Part shown: one piece after another, positions 43,103 to 52,268 of the stretch
Numbering within the stretch: position 1 is the stretch's first letter
Layout: each line of letters opens with the position of its first letter
NCBI GenBank assembly: GCA_965222535.1
Contig: OZ244957.1
Coordinates: 62,001-126,000 of the forward strand
Source: G965222535 sp965222535
Lineage (GTDB): Bacteria; Pseudomonadota; Gammaproteobacteria; HK1
Reading direction: 5' to 3'
Length of the DNA: 64,000 nucleotides
Translations under genes and position numbers: made by a program
The notes under the pieces: generated by a model
Told to the model about the DNA's origin: nothing
The model's input: only the letters and a program-made list of their open reading frames with translations
The model's database searches: none

Positions 43103-44247
43103 TGCGCAGCTTCCGCAAGACGCGTTTCGTAGTTGATGCGCAGCAACATACCGATCATCAGGCAGTAGCTGATGAGACTCGAACCGCCGTAGCTCATTAA
43201 CGGCAGCGTCAGCCCCTTGGTCGGCAGCACCCCTAGGTTGACGCCGATGTTGATAAACGCCTGCAGCCCGATCAGCAACACCAATCCGTAAGCAACGAAA
43301 GCGTTGAACGCATTGCCTGCGCGTTGCGCTCTGCTGGCGATAGCGAAACCGCGCACCACTAGGACAAAGAACAACCCAATCACCAGCACCACGGCACACA
43401 AGCCCAATTCTTCGGCAATCACTGCGAGCAGAAAATCGGTATAGGCCTCAGGCAGGTAAAACAGTTTCTGGATGCTCTCGCCGAGGCCGTTGCCAAACCA
43501 GCCGCCACGCCCGATGGCGATCAACGCCTGCACCAGTTGGAAGCCCTTATCGTAAGGATCGGCAAACGGATCGACAAAAAACAGCAGGCGATCGATACGG
43601 TAGGGCTCAAGGATGGCGATCGTGATCAGCAGCAACAGCAACGCCAAGATACCGATGCTGAAGCACAGCAGCGGAGCACCGCCTAAAAACAACATGCCAC
43701 AGGCAGTCATAAGCAGTATCACAGCGGCACCAAAATCGGGTTCCGCGATCAGCAGTAAGGCAAGTGCCAGCAGCACCAACATCGGATAGACGAAAGCCGC
43801 TGCCGATTGCGTGATGCGTTGTTGATGGCGCACCAGATAGCCGGCCAGATACACAATGACAAACAGCTTGACGATTTCCGAGGGCTGGCCATTCAACCCA
43901 CTGATACGCAGCCACCGCGTACTGCCATTCACTTCAACCCCAACCCACAGCACCAGCACCAACAGCAACATACCAAGCATCAGCAGATAAGCACTGAAAC
44001 ACTGCCAAAAGCGCATCGGCAAGCGCGTCACCAGCAATGCCGCCAAGACGCCGAGCAGCGCAAACAACGCTTGGCGTTTGAAAATCTCCAATGGATCAGC
44101 AAAATTTCTGGCGGCGATGGGCAGCGAAGCCGAGGCCACCATAATCAGCCCAAAGATCAGCAGACTAAGGGCAACCAAACTGATCACCGCGTCATAGCGT
44201 TGGATGGCGGGCTTTGCGGTTTTCGCGCATGTTGCGGCGAGGTGCAT
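43099..44247 (-). CDS. ftsW: Peptidoglycan glycosyltransferase FtsW (SEDS family)
   Basis: 382-residue polytopic membrane protein with about ten helices. SEDS marks: NGSTRWLRISGLNGQPSE, LLIAEPDFGAAVILLMTACG with the catalytic-type Asp, GFQLVQALIAIGRGGWFGNG, LPEAYTDFLLAVIAEELG and LPLMSYGGSSLIS. It polymerises septal glycan with FtsI. In ordinary dcw clusters murD is immediately upstream; here a RepA copy and a restriction-modification operon stand between. Confidence 0.95.
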   Translation of the reverse strand: MHLAATCAKTAKPAIQRYDAVISLVALSLLIFGLIMVASASLPIAARNFADPLEIFKRQALFALLGVLAALLVTRLPMRFWQCFSAYLLMLGMLLLVLVLWVGVEVNGSTRWLRISGLNGQPSEIVKLFVIVYLAGYLVRHQQRITQSAAAFVYPMLVLLALALLLIAEPDFGAAVILLMTACGMLFLGGAPLLCFSIGILALLLLLITIAILEPYRIDRLLFFVDPFADPYDKGFQLVQALIAIGRGGWFGNGLGESIQKLFYLPEAYTDFLLAVIAEELGLCAVVLVIGLFFVLVVRGFAIASRAQRAGNAFNAFVAYGLVLLIGLQAFINIGVNLGVLPTKGLTLPLMSYGGSSLISYCLMIGMLLRINYETRLAEAAQ

Positions 44248-44278
44248 TGGCGTCGGGTATTCCTGATCGGGTTAATTC

Positions 44279-44430
44279 AGGGAAACTTCTAAAAATGGCA
44301 ACGGGATGGAGGTTTGGAGAAAAGGGCATGATCACCTGTAACGTAAGTCATTGATTTACAACCCTGCCCCAATAGGTAAGCTCCGCAGGGCACCTAAAAA
44401 AGCCAGTGAAGCTGGTTTTTCTAGGTGCCC
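44279..44430. repeat. RepA copy, full length with terminal hairpin
   Basis: GGGAAACTTCTAAAAATGGC, G-rich block, core GTAACGTAAGTCATTGATTT, CCTGCCCCAATAGGTAAGC, then a hairpin at 44388-44430 (GGGCACCTAAAAAAGCCAG / CTGGTTTTTCTAGGTGCCC around TGAAG). Located about 30 bases upstream of ftsW and about 110 bases after the res stop, with a T-rich tract at 44500-44540 between. Confidence 0.85.
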
Positions 44431-44541
44431 AATAGATTATGGATTCGTTATGGGTGTTCATAACGCCAAAAACAGGCTGAATTGGATTTTTTGCGAAACT
44501 ATCATTCTTTCATTTCTTCTTTTTTATTTTTATTTTTTTCA

Positions 44542-47211
44542 CTATTCACCTAAGCGCTTTATTTTTTCTTCAACCTGTTGTTCAATGGATTGTCCGCCTG
44601 CGTCTTTCGTTACCATAATAAAAAAGAATTTACCGGAAGATTTCTTTTCCATTAATTCACCGATTGTTTTCTTCAAAGCGCTGTCCGCAACAAGATGAGC
44701 GCCTTTGTATTCCACCACCAGTAATTTATCGTTTTGCAGTTGCACAACAAAATCGGGATAAAAATTACTTCCGCCGCCAAGCGGCAATTTATATGAGTGC
44801 GGCTTACGCGGCAAATTGCGTATCCAGAATTTTACATCTGCCGCCTGATCCAAAGCAATGGCGCATTTGGTTTCTTCTTCGCTATCAAGAGCACCGATTC
44901 TCCCGTAATAATGCTTCTTGAACTGATAGGCTCCGTTATACGGATTTTCTCCCGCGTCATAACTATGCGACGAAAAAGCAAAAGAAAAATCACATTCTAG
45001 CTCTTTATTTTCAAATAAAAATTGCTTTGTGGTTACGATTTCTATTCTTTTTTCGTGTTGTTCCAGCCATTTTTTCAACGCCTCGGCAAGTTGATATTTA
45101 GCCCGAATTAATTGCTCAATTTGATAGTTTTCCAGCAATTTTTTTAAGTTGGCGCTAACGATTTTTTTCAATGTTTCGGTAAAATAGCGCCTCAGCGGAC
45201 AGTGAATCTGATGCTCCAACCAGTTACTAAGATGACTTTCGCTTGCCGGATCGCCTTTGTCATCTAGCAGCGGGAGATAATAATCGCCGGTTTTTTCATA
45301 TTTCACCGTGCCGCCTTGTAAAAATATGGAAAACACCCTCGCGTCTTCTGTAATCGAAAAATCCTCTATCAAAGGCGCATCGCCAATCCTATTCCACTCC
45401 GCCGCCATATACAGCGAATCGGCATCGGCGATAACTTTTTCCCCTTCTTCAGGAGAGAAAAATATCAACTGCGGCAAGGGCGCAAATTCTTCACCTTTTG
45501 CAGCGGGCGAATATATAACCGCTAACTGTTGGCTGGCCTGTTGCAAGCGTGACGCTTCGGATGCCTGCTTATTTTCCGGCATGGCTTGCACAATCGCCCG
45601 TTGCACCGATTGCGGTAACGGTTTTCGGATAATCACCCGATACCCACCGCCTTCCTCCGCTTTTTGCGGTCGCACCTCCACCGCTTCACGGGCAATTTGT
45701 TTATCGGCATCGGATAATGATTCAAAATCGGGCTTGGCAACCGTCTCAAAACTAGCCGCCGGTTCATTCGCCTTAAACAAACCGCCCGCCTCACCTGCAC
45801 CCATAAAAAGATTGGCTTGCACCATCCAGGTCGTGCTTTGCTCCTCAAAACCAAGCCCGACCGCCAGTTTATCGCGCATTGCGGCAACGGCGTCAGTAAC
45901 CGCATCTTTGGGCACATGGGCATAGGCGCGGTTTAGCGCATCATGTCGGCGGCGCGTTGCTTGTGGCATCCGCATCACCCGCCCCATCAGTTGCTCAATC
46001 GCCGTGGAACTTCGCACATTGGAAATCGCGCATAACACATACGCATAAGGACAATCCCAACCCTCACGCAACGCATCCACCGTGATGATATGTTCAATCG
46101 GACAATCATGCGCTAACAAATTTTCCGGCAATTCTTTAATGTCGCCGGTCGCAATGGCAATTGTCTTTTCATCAACGCCTGCCTCTAGCAAATGTGTTTT
46201 TAACACTTGCGGCGGCACTTCTTGGTTTTTATTTTGTGCCTGATATAACACGATTGGACGCACGCTATCATCGCTTTCTTGAGCTGCTTGCATCAGTCGC
46301 CGTTGTTCGGCGATAGCGCCTTGCACGGCTTGCTCCCAATCGGCGTGTACCGTTACGACAATCGGCAGTTTTACCATTTCTTCCGCTTGCAATGTTTCCG
46401 CCGGAATGCTGATTAACACATTATGCAACGGCTCACCGCTCTTTTTTTCGCGCGGCGTTGCCGTCCATTCAATAACGCAAGCCGGATTAATGCGCCGCAA
46501 TACTTCATGCGATAAGTTGGAAATAAAATTATGCGCCTCATCCAACACCACCAGCGGACGTAATAAGTGCACCAAATTAACAAAAGAAAGTTTAACCCTG
46601 CCCTGTTCGTCACGCTCCAAAGAATCCGATGACGAGCCCGGCAAAAAGCGCTTAAAGTGTGGTTCAAAATGTTCGTGCGTGGCGTAAATACGGCGCTTAG
46701 AAGTCTCAGTAATACGAAACATTTGGGCGGTAGAAACAATAATACAAGCCCGTGAATAAAAATCTTGCGGGCGCATGATGTCAAAATCATCAATGTCATA
46801 CACCATCGCATTACTCCCAAGCGCTTTTTCTATTTTCAATCGGCAAGGATGCGAGCGGTTTTTTAGCATGGCGACGGTTTGGGCACGAATCGCTTCCGAT
46901 GGCACAAACCATAAAACCGTGGGGAAGGTCTTTTCCATGTAATGGGCTGCCAGCGGCAAAGCGCAAGCCGCCAGATACGTTTTGCCGCCGGCGGTTGGCA
47001 CCCGGATACAGACATGCGGGCGCTCTTCCAACCCCTCAACTATCGGCTGATAATCAGGGGCGGCATAAGGATTTTTTGCTTTGCCATTTTTATCTTTGCA
47101 TTTGGCAACGGCATCATAAGCGGCGGGAATGCCTTGCAGACGGGCAAGGCGAAAAAATTCCTGCAAGCCGGCCAATACGTGTTCTTGGTAGTGTTTTAGG
47201 GTGAAGGTCAT
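44542..47211 (-). CDS. res: Type III restriction enzyme Res subunit (helicase-nuclease)
   Basis: 889 residues. Superfamily 2 helicase motifs: Walker A PTAGGKT at 72-78, VVLDEAHNF near residue 220, EWTATPRE, ITVDALREGWDCPYA and the QLMGRVMRMP arginine motif. The C-terminal part has NFYPDFVVQL followed by LVVEYKGAHL, a PD-(D/E)XK nuclease core. In type III systems Res cuts DNA with Mod after finding two unmethylated sites in opposite orientation. The start overlaps the stop of the Fic gene. Somewhat shorter than many Res proteins but with all motifs. Confidence 0.92.
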   Translation of the reverse strand: MTFTLKHYQEHVLAGLQEFFRLARLQGIPAAYDAVAKCKDKNGKAKNPYAAPDYQPIVEGLEERPHVCIRVPTAGGKTYLAACALPLAAHYMEKTFPTVLWFVPSEAIRAQTVAMLKNRSHPCRLKIEKALGSNAMVYDIDDFDIMRPQDFYSRACIIVSTAQMFRITETSKRRIYATHEHFEPHFKRFLPGSSSDSLERDEQGRVKLSFVNLVHLLRPLVVLDEAHNFISNLSHEVLRRINPACVIEWTATPREKKSGEPLHNVLISIPAETLQAEEMVKLPIVVTVHADWEQAVQGAIAEQRRLMQAAQESDDSVRPIVLYQAQNKNQEVPPQVLKTHLLEAGVDEKTIAIATGDIKELPENLLAHDCPIEHIITVDALREGWDCPYAYVLCAISNVRSSTAIEQLMGRVMRMPQATRRRHDALNRAYAHVPKDAVTDAVAAMRDKLAVGLGFEEQSTTWMVQANLFMGAGEAGGLFKANEPAASFETVAKPDFESLSDADKQIAREAVEVRPQKAEEGGGYRVIIRKPLPQSVQRAIVQAMPENKQASEASRLQQASQQLAVIYSPAAKGEEFAPLPQLIFFSPEEGEKVIADADSLYMAAEWNRIGDAPLIEDFSITEDARVFSIFLQGGTVKYEKTGDYYLPLLDDKGDPASESHLSNWLEHQIHCPLRRYFTETLKKIVSANLKKLLENYQIEQLIRAKYQLAEALKKWLEQHEKRIEIVTTKQFLFENKELECDFSFAFSSHSYDAGENPYNGAYQFKKHYYGRIGALDSEEETKCAIALDQAADVKFWIRNLPRKPHSYKLPLGGGSNFYPDFVVQLQNDKLLVVEYKGAHLVADSALKKTIGELMEKKSSGKFFFIMVTKDAGGQSIEQQVEEKIKRLGE

Positions 47212-47828
47212 TCGGGTAACGCTTTATTATGAGACATGATGATATTATGAATCAATCGAACCACAATCTGTTTATCTTTGGGAGAGCTTTCAGCAACAAA
47301 TACAGCAAGTGCGTAAACGATATTGTAAGAAAGCGTCCTATCATCGCGCCCCATAAGCAGCATATCGTTCATGTCCATAAACCACAACAACATCAAAGCG
47401 GCAATTCTTTTATTACCGTCTATAAAAAGATGATCTTTGATTAAAAAATAAAAAAGATGCGCCGCCTTGCCTTCCAAGTCAGGATAAAGCTCTTTGCCGT
47501 CCCAGGTTTGATAGATATTCATCAAAACTTTTCCCACGTCATCACTTCGCGCGACGCCAAAATTTTGGACGCTTTCACCGTTTTCGGCAAGATACCGTTT
47601 TAACTCTTTGATAATGAGATTTGCTTTATTAATTTCTAAAGGATAATCTGCTTTACGGTCATCGGCGTTCGAAGACGTGTCACCTTCATCATATTGTCTC
47701 AGTAAGATAAAAGTGCGGTGATATTCATCTAAGCAAGCACTTAAACTAAACGCTTCTCTCGGCGTGAATGATTCTTTTTGTAATCGGCGGTAGAGCACCT
47801 CTTGTTCTGTTGACTGTTTCTTGTCCAT
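47208..47828 (-). CDS. Fic/Doc family protein within the type III RM operon
   Basis: 206 residues from the ATG at 47828, one base after the stop of the gene before it. The Fic motif is HLFIDGNKR (133-141), matching HxFx(D/E)GN(K/G)R, so the catalytic His and the nucleotide-binding loop are present. The Lys in NKR is the Doc-like form. The N-terminal part (RRLQKESFTPREAFSLSACL) resembles the region seen in Fic/Doc proteins tied to virulence-RhuM-like modules. Fic proteins transfer AMP, phosphate or other groups to hydroxyl side chains; the target here is unknown. Its start-stop coupling to both neighbours argues for a shared job. Confidence 0.85.
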   Translation of the reverse strand: MDKKQSTEQEVLYRRLQKESFTPREAFSLSACLDEYHRTFILLRQYDEGDTSSNADDRKADYPLEINKANLIIKELKRYLAENGESVQNFGVARSDDVGKVLMNIYQTWDGKELYPDLEGKAAHLFYFLIKDHLFIDGNKRIAALMLLWFMDMNDMLLMGRDDRTLSYNIVYALAVFVAESSPKDKQIVVRLIHNIIMSHNKALPE

Positions 47829-47829
47829 T

Positions 47830-48315
47830 TTAATCAATGGACAGCATAGAGCGGATAATGCCAAGTTTCCCCGCCGCGTAATTTTTATCGGCCACCCAAA
47901 AACTTTCTGGCGTATTATCTTTTGTTGGCGTTCTTTGCAACGGCAATTTTTCCGTGAAGGAAATCATCTCTGTCGGTGTTAGTTGCACCCAATTTTTTGA
48001 GTACGTCAACAATGATGAAAAATATGCCTTCGTCTCATAATTGGGGATTTTTATACCGCCGCTATTAGCCGAACATTTTTCTGCAAACTGATACTTGATG
48101 GCGATAATCCAGTGCCCATTTTCTTTAAAGTCATACGTTGCCATTACCAAATAATTGTTATTTAGCAAGAAAGCCATTTCTTCCTGGAAGTCGTCAATTT
48201 GCGCATTGGTTGGGATGCGGTTGCCGTAGAAGCGTTGCAGCCTTTTTAAATCCGCCGCCACTTTGGAAGCGATATAACGCACATCACCGGAATGGTTAAT
48301 AAGTAGGGTTTGCAT
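47830..48315 (-). CDS. Unknown protein, possibly a bacterial HORMA-like domain, in the type III RM operon
   Basis: 161 residues. Layout: an N-terminal helix DVRYIASKVAADLKRLQRFY, then NNYLVMATYDFKENGHWIIA, a strand KAYFSSLLTYSKNWVQLT, and a C-terminal SFWVADKNYAAGKLGIIRSM. The order and spacing, in particular the closing YAxxxxGIxR segment, remind me of bacterial HORMA-domain proteins, where that tail is the safety-belt region. This is recognition by eye, unverified. It precedes and is coupled to the Fic gene. If not HORMA, it is an unknown operon protein. Confidence 0.6.
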   Translation of the reverse strand: MQTLLINHSGDVRYIASKVAADLKRLQRFYGNRIPTNAQIDDFQEEMAFLLNNNYLVMATYDFKENGHWIIAIKYQFAEKCSANSGGIKIPNYETKAYFSSLLTYSKNWVQLTPTEMISFTEKLPLQRTPTKDNTPESFWVADKNYAAGKLGIIRSMLSID

Positions 48316-48398
48316 GATTTACAATGATACGGCTTCGGTGGCGTACAGCGACGGAAACACCCTGCAAACGGGCAAGGTGAAAAAATTTGTTTCATGTT
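48316..48398 (-). pseudogene. Duplicated fragment of the res 5' end between mod and the HORMA-like gene
   Basis: Read on the minus strand, this short gap encodes FFHLARLQGVSVAVRH, close to residues 19-33 of Res (FFRLARLQGIPAAYD); on the plus strand CCCTGCAAACGGGCAAGGTG matches CCTTGCAGACGGGCAAGGCG at about 47141. It has no start or downstream frame of its own. It looks like what is left of an original mod-res junction. Confidence 0.65.
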
Positions 48399-49925
48399 TT
48401 ATCTTTTTTTACAATCATAGGGGATCTGGCGGAATTCCAGATTTTCGGATTTTAGGCGGGCGTTACCAAAGCGACAGCCGTTGGCGAATACGATTATTTT
48501 CCCGTCATGTTTTTTAGCGGCTTTGCGAATATGGGCAAGAGTGATGGCGGTTAGCACATTGCCGTCGTTTATTTTTTTATCGCTCAAAACACCGTTATAT
48601 AGCAAAGCGTAGCCACTCTCGTGATGCGCGCCCAAAAACGGGCTTTGGCATTTTTGCGGGGGAAGCGGCGTATGCGTTTCGGAAAACCACAGGTGCGCGG
48701 CAAGGATAGAAAAATTGATTTTAGGATTGACCGCACCGTCTTTTGTGAAAACCGCATCGCCCAAACGCAAAAAGTGAAAACCGCCGCCGCCGTGCCATTT
48801 TTCCGCTTCCGATATGCCGCCCTGTTCGCCGTCTATCACGGCACGCAGGCGGGGAATACAATGCGTTTTAGCGTGTTCGCCCATTTCTATGCCAAGCCAT
48901 CTCCGCCCCATTTTGTGAGCGACTGCGGCGGTCGTGCCGGAACCCAAAAAAGAATCCAACACCCTATCGCCGGGGGTTGTCGCCAGTTGTAACACACGCT
49001 GAATCAACCTTTCGGGCTTGGGGGTGGCAAAAACATTGTCGGAATTAAAAAATTTTACTTCTTTTTTTGCGTCTTGGTTATGCCCTACATCTTGGTATGT
49101 CCAAACTGTCATGGAGGTTATGCCTTGTTTAACATCAGATAAAAATGTTTTGAGTGATGGAATGTTATTTCCATTTTTTCCAAACCAAATTCTATTATCT
49201 TTAATAAGGTCTTTATAATTCTTTTCTGACGTGCACCAACAACGACTTGATGGAGGATTTACTACCCGTCCAGAAGGTAATTTAATAGAATAATCGTATT
49301 CAGTTGTGTATGTTTTTACCGAAAAATCCACTGTTTTCCAATTGCCACGATGGTCGTTATCAGGATTTTTATATCTTTTATCCATTTCTTCTGTTCTTGG
49401 CAGCAAGGATGGTCGCCATGTTTCCTTATTCTTAGCATAAATAATAATATGGTCATGGCTATCGGATAACCATTTAGCATCGTTCTGCGGCGAATATTTT
49501 TTCTGCCACACCACATTAGCGACAAAGTTTTTACGACCAAAAATCTCATCCATCAGCACTTTCAGATAGTGCCCTTCGTCGTCATCAATAATCACCCAGA
49601 TAGAGCCATCATCCGTCAGCAGTTCGTGTAATAATTCCAACCGCGGATACATCATTTCCAACCACTGCGCGTGTTCTAAGTTATCCTGATAGTGTTCAAA
49701 ATCTTTGCGGGTGTTATACGGTGGATCGATGAAAATACATTTTATTTTCCCCGCATAATAAGGGCAAAGGGCTTTTAGGCCGTCCAGATTATCGCCTTGT
49801 ATCAGCAGATTGTCCGCTTCGCTTTCGCCGTAGTCGTATTCCGGCATTCCAATCAGTGCCCGATAAGGCACTTTTGCCGTTTGCCGAATATCATCGGAGC
49901 GCGTTAACCAAGTGAGTGTGGGCAT
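48399..49925 (-). CDS. mod: Type III DNA methyltransferase Mod subunit
   Basis: 508-residue beta-class N6-adenine methyltransferase. The catalytic motif IV is DPPY at 67-70 (IFIDPPYNTRKDF), followed by the target-recognition region (about 140-290) and the SAM motif I DSFLGSGTTAAVAHKMGR near residue 335. Mod methylates one strand of an asymmetric site and guides Res. The target cannot be read from sequence. The ATG at 49925 lies only eleven bases from a RepB end, so its promoter must lie in or beyond the element. Distinctly AT-richer than murD next to it. Confidence 0.93.
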   Translation of the reverse strand: MPTLTWLTRSDDIRQTAKVPYRALIGMPEYDYGESEADNLLIQGDNLDGLKALCPYYAGKIKCIFIDPPYNTRKDFEHYQDNLEHAQWLEMMYPRLELLHELLTDDGSIWVIIDDDEGHYLKVLMDEIFGRKNFVANVVWQKKYSPQNDAKWLSDSHDHIIIYAKNKETWRPSLLPRTEEMDKRYKNPDNDHRGNWKTVDFSVKTYTTEYDYSIKLPSGRVVNPPSSRCWCTSEKNYKDLIKDNRIWFGKNGNNIPSLKTFLSDVKQGITSMTVWTYQDVGHNQDAKKEVKFFNSDNVFATPKPERLIQRVLQLATTPGDRVLDSFLGSGTTAAVAHKMGRRWLGIEMGEHAKTHCIPRLRAVIDGEQGGISEAEKWHGGGGFHFLRLGDAVFTKDGAVNPKINFSILAAHLWFSETHTPLPPQKCQSPFLGAHHESGYALLYNGVLSDKKINDGNVLTAITLAHIRKAAKKHDGKIIVFANGCRFGNARLKSENLEFRQIPYDCKKR

Positions 49926-49936
49926 TTGCTATTAAC

Positions 49937-50325
49937 TATACCGGTGTTACTTGAAGATGCAGGAATAGGGCTATTGTCATGCTCTCATCCCAAAGCCTCG
50001 CCCGTGGTCATTCCAGAGCCTTGCTACCGCCCTCGGTGCACGGTGCTAAGTCGAAAACGAAGGCGGTACTGGGGTTAGGGGAGGTTGGGGGAAGGGAGTA
50101 CCGCGTTTAGGTGCGTTAAACACGCCTTCACCCTTCCCCCAATATAAACAGCTTTACCCTCCTTATTCTCCTGAAAAACCAAGCGCAGCTTGTTTTTTCA
50201 GGATTAAATAACGCTTCAGATTCCAGAGCACTGCCGGAAACCCTTTCCAGAGCGTCCTGCTGCGCAACTCAGGAAGTGCACAAAACGCTCTCCCTCACCC
50301 ATTGAACATCTTCAAGTAACATGGG
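49937..50325. mobile_element. RepB MITE-like element, copy 6
   Basis: Left end TATACCGGTGTTACTTGAAG, right end GAACATCTTCAAGTAACATG. The interior holds the G-rich block, GCGTTAAACACGCC, CCCTTCCCCCAATATAAACA and a hairpin with TCCTGAAAAA at 50169-50178 pairing with TTTTTCAGGA at 50194-50203. It lies directly upstream of mod and next to an inverted RepA. Confidence 0.78.
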
Positions 50326-50431
50326 GGGCGTTCTCTATTGGGGGAAGGATTATAAATCAGCGGCTTACGTTCTATGCGAGCGTGTCCCTTCCTCCAAACC
50401 TCCATCCCATTCAAGGTTTTTCGAGGCTCCC
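50326..50431. repeat. RepA copy, inverted
   Basis: CTATTGGGGGAAGGATTATA, inverse core AATCAGCGGCTTACGTTC, CCTTCCTCCAAACCTCCATC and AAGGTTTTTCGAGGCTCCC. The hairpin arm is missing. The next 120 bases to the murD stop are AT-rich with short AAGTTTT repeats and no gene. Confidence 0.8.
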
Positions 50432-50550
50432 ATGAGTATGTATGCGTTTTCAACATAAAATTGTCTGATCATGCAAAGCGCTTCGTTTTATCTCAATTTA
50501 GCAAACACTTAAAGCCATTCGCTATAAAAGACAGTGGTTAGTTTTAAGTT

Positions 50551-52068
50551 TTAAGTTGAAAGTTTTAAGTTTCCGTTTTTTTCACCATCCAAAGCTTTTC
50601 GCAAATGCTGTTTAAACCGCTCGCCGCGTTCAGCATAATCGCTGAACATATCGAAGCTCGCACAGGCGGGCGAAAACAACACCGTATCCCCCGGCTGACT
50701 GGCCGCGATCGCGCTCGCCACCGCAGCATCCAGATCAGCAACTTGCGTGATCGCCGTTGCCCCGGCAAGCGCCGCCTCAATTTGCAGCGCATCACGGCCA
50801 AACAGGATCACGCGCTGGACGCAGCTCCCGAGGGCGGCGCGCAAGGGGGCGAAATCAGCCCCTTTGGCATCACCACCGGCGATCAGCACGATCGGCGACA
50901 GCGCTCCGATGCTCTTGATCGCTGCAACCGTAGCGCCGACGTTGGTGCCCTTGGAATCATTGACCCAGCGCACGCCGTTGCTTTCCAACACCCACTCGCA
51001 GCGATGCGCGGATGCGCGAAACGCCGCAACAGCGCGAGTGATAGCAGAATAATCGCAACCCGCTTGGTGACCCAGCGCGCAAGCAGCCAGCACATTGCTT
51101 TGATTGTGCTGGCCTTGCAGCGGAATCGCTGACAACGGCAGTAGCGCTTGCCGCCGATGGACAACCCAAGCGCTGCCAGCGGCATCCGGCGCTACCCCAA
51201 AGTCACACTGGACACCTTCGCGCAGCGAGTACGTACAGCAATTTTTTGCGCCCGTTGCATGGCGCGCCTGATCCTGATCCTGATCCTGATACAGCGTGCC
51301 AGCGGCATACAGCGCACTGGCAGCCGCGTCATCGAGATTGACGACCGGTGCCCGGCAGTTGCGATAGACCTTCGCCTTAGCCGCAGCATACGCCAGCCGA
51401 TCGTCGGCGTAGCGATCGCCGTGATCTTCACTCAGATTAAGCACCACTGCGCTATCCGCACGCAGGCTGTGCGTCGCTTCCAGTTGGAAACTTGATAGCT
51501 CGAGTACAAAATGATCCACCGCAGCCACTGGCAACGCGGGTTGCACGCCCTGCGGTTGCGGCAATAATTCGAGCGCCGGCGTACCGAGATTAGCCCCCGC
51601 GCTGACGCGCCGCCCTTGCTGCCGTAACATTTCCGCCACCAAGGTCGCAACAGTGCTCTTGCCGTTAGTCCCCGTCACAGCAATAATCGGCGCTTTTGCG
51701 TGTTGCAAAAATAGCTCTATATCGCTGACCACTGGAATGTTGTGCACCCGCGCTGCCCTGATCGCCGGTTCACGCATTGACACCCCGGGACTGATTACGA
51801 TCATCTGCGCATTAGCGAACAACTGCGTGTTGAAATCGCCGTAATAGGTGTCTATATGAGGGAATTCCTGCTGCCAGATGGCGTTCTCCCGAGCCAGCCA
51901 GCGGCGCGAGTCAGCTACCACCACGGGTGTTTCATACTGCTGCAACCAGCGCACACAGGATCGACCGGTCGCGCCGCAACCGACCACTAGGATGTAGCTT
52001 TTCCGGCACCTCTCCAGCGGCTGGCGGCGCTGCCTTTGGGGCTTCTGATCGATGGCTGCTGAAGTCAT
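50551..52068 (-). CDS. murD: UDP-N-acetylmuramoyl-L-alanine--D-glutamate ligase
   Basis: 505 residues, longer than E. coli MurD (438). Rossmann start VVGCGATGRSCVRWL, ATP loop AVTGTNGKSTVATLV, LELSSFQLEATHSLRAD, and the C-terminal WVNDSKGTNVGATVAAI and LIAGGDAKGADF are diagnostic. Extra length comes from a basic N-terminal tail (residues 1-25) and an insertion around residues 255-290. The last residues (NLKLST) and stop lie in short AAGTTTT-like repeats, so the C-terminus may have been altered recently. Confidence 0.94.
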   Translation of the reverse strand: MTSAAIDQKPQRQRRQPLERCRKSYILVVGCGATGRSCVRWLQQYETPVVVADSRRWLARENAIWQQEFPHIDTYYGDFNTQLFANAQMIVISPGVSMREPAIRAARVHNIPVVSDIELFLQHAKAPIIAVTGTNGKSTVATLVAEMLRQQGRRVSAGANLGTPALELLPQPQGVQPALPVAAVDHFVLELSSFQLEATHSLRADSAVVLNLSEDHGDRYADDRLAYAAAKAKVYRNCRAPVVNLDDAAASALYAAGTLYQDQDQDQARHATGAKNCCTYSLREGVQCDFGVAPDAAGSAWVVHRRQALLPLSAIPLQGQHNQSNVLAACALGHQAGCDYSAITRAVAAFRASAHRCEWVLESNGVRWVNDSKGTNVGATVAAIKSIGALSPIVLIAGGDAKGADFAPLRAALGSCVQRVILFGRDALQIEAALAGATAITQVADLDAAVASAIAASQPGDTVLFSPACASFDMFSDYAERGERFKQHLRKALDGEKNGNLKLST

Positions 52069-52118
52069 TATTGTGGCTAATGCAGGGTGGCTGACAGTGG
52101 CGAATTGATTGACAGCAA

Positions 52119-52267
52119 GGTGCCCAGAAAACTCAGTGAAGTGGATTCTTCGAGGTGCCCTATGGGATTTCAGTATTGTGAAAAGGATTATAAATCATTA
52201 GTTTACGTTACAGGTGAGCGCCCCCTTCTCCCAAACTCCCATCCCGTTAAGGCTTTTCGAGGCACCC
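52119..52267. repeat. RepA copy, inverted, between mraY and murD
   Basis: The hairpin end (AAGGTGCCCAGAAAACTCAG pairing with ATTCTTCGAGGTGCCC) is followed by AAGGATTATAAATCATTAGT, CCCTTCTCCCAAACTCCCAT and GGCTTTTCGAGGCACCC. It ends one base before the mraY stop codon and fills most of the 200-base mraY-murD gap. Confidence 0.8.
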
Positions 52268-52268
52268 T

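Noticed and set aside
43103..43399. 99-codon extension of murG
   Set aside because: It runs over the ftsW 3' end in another frame and looks like shadow coding.
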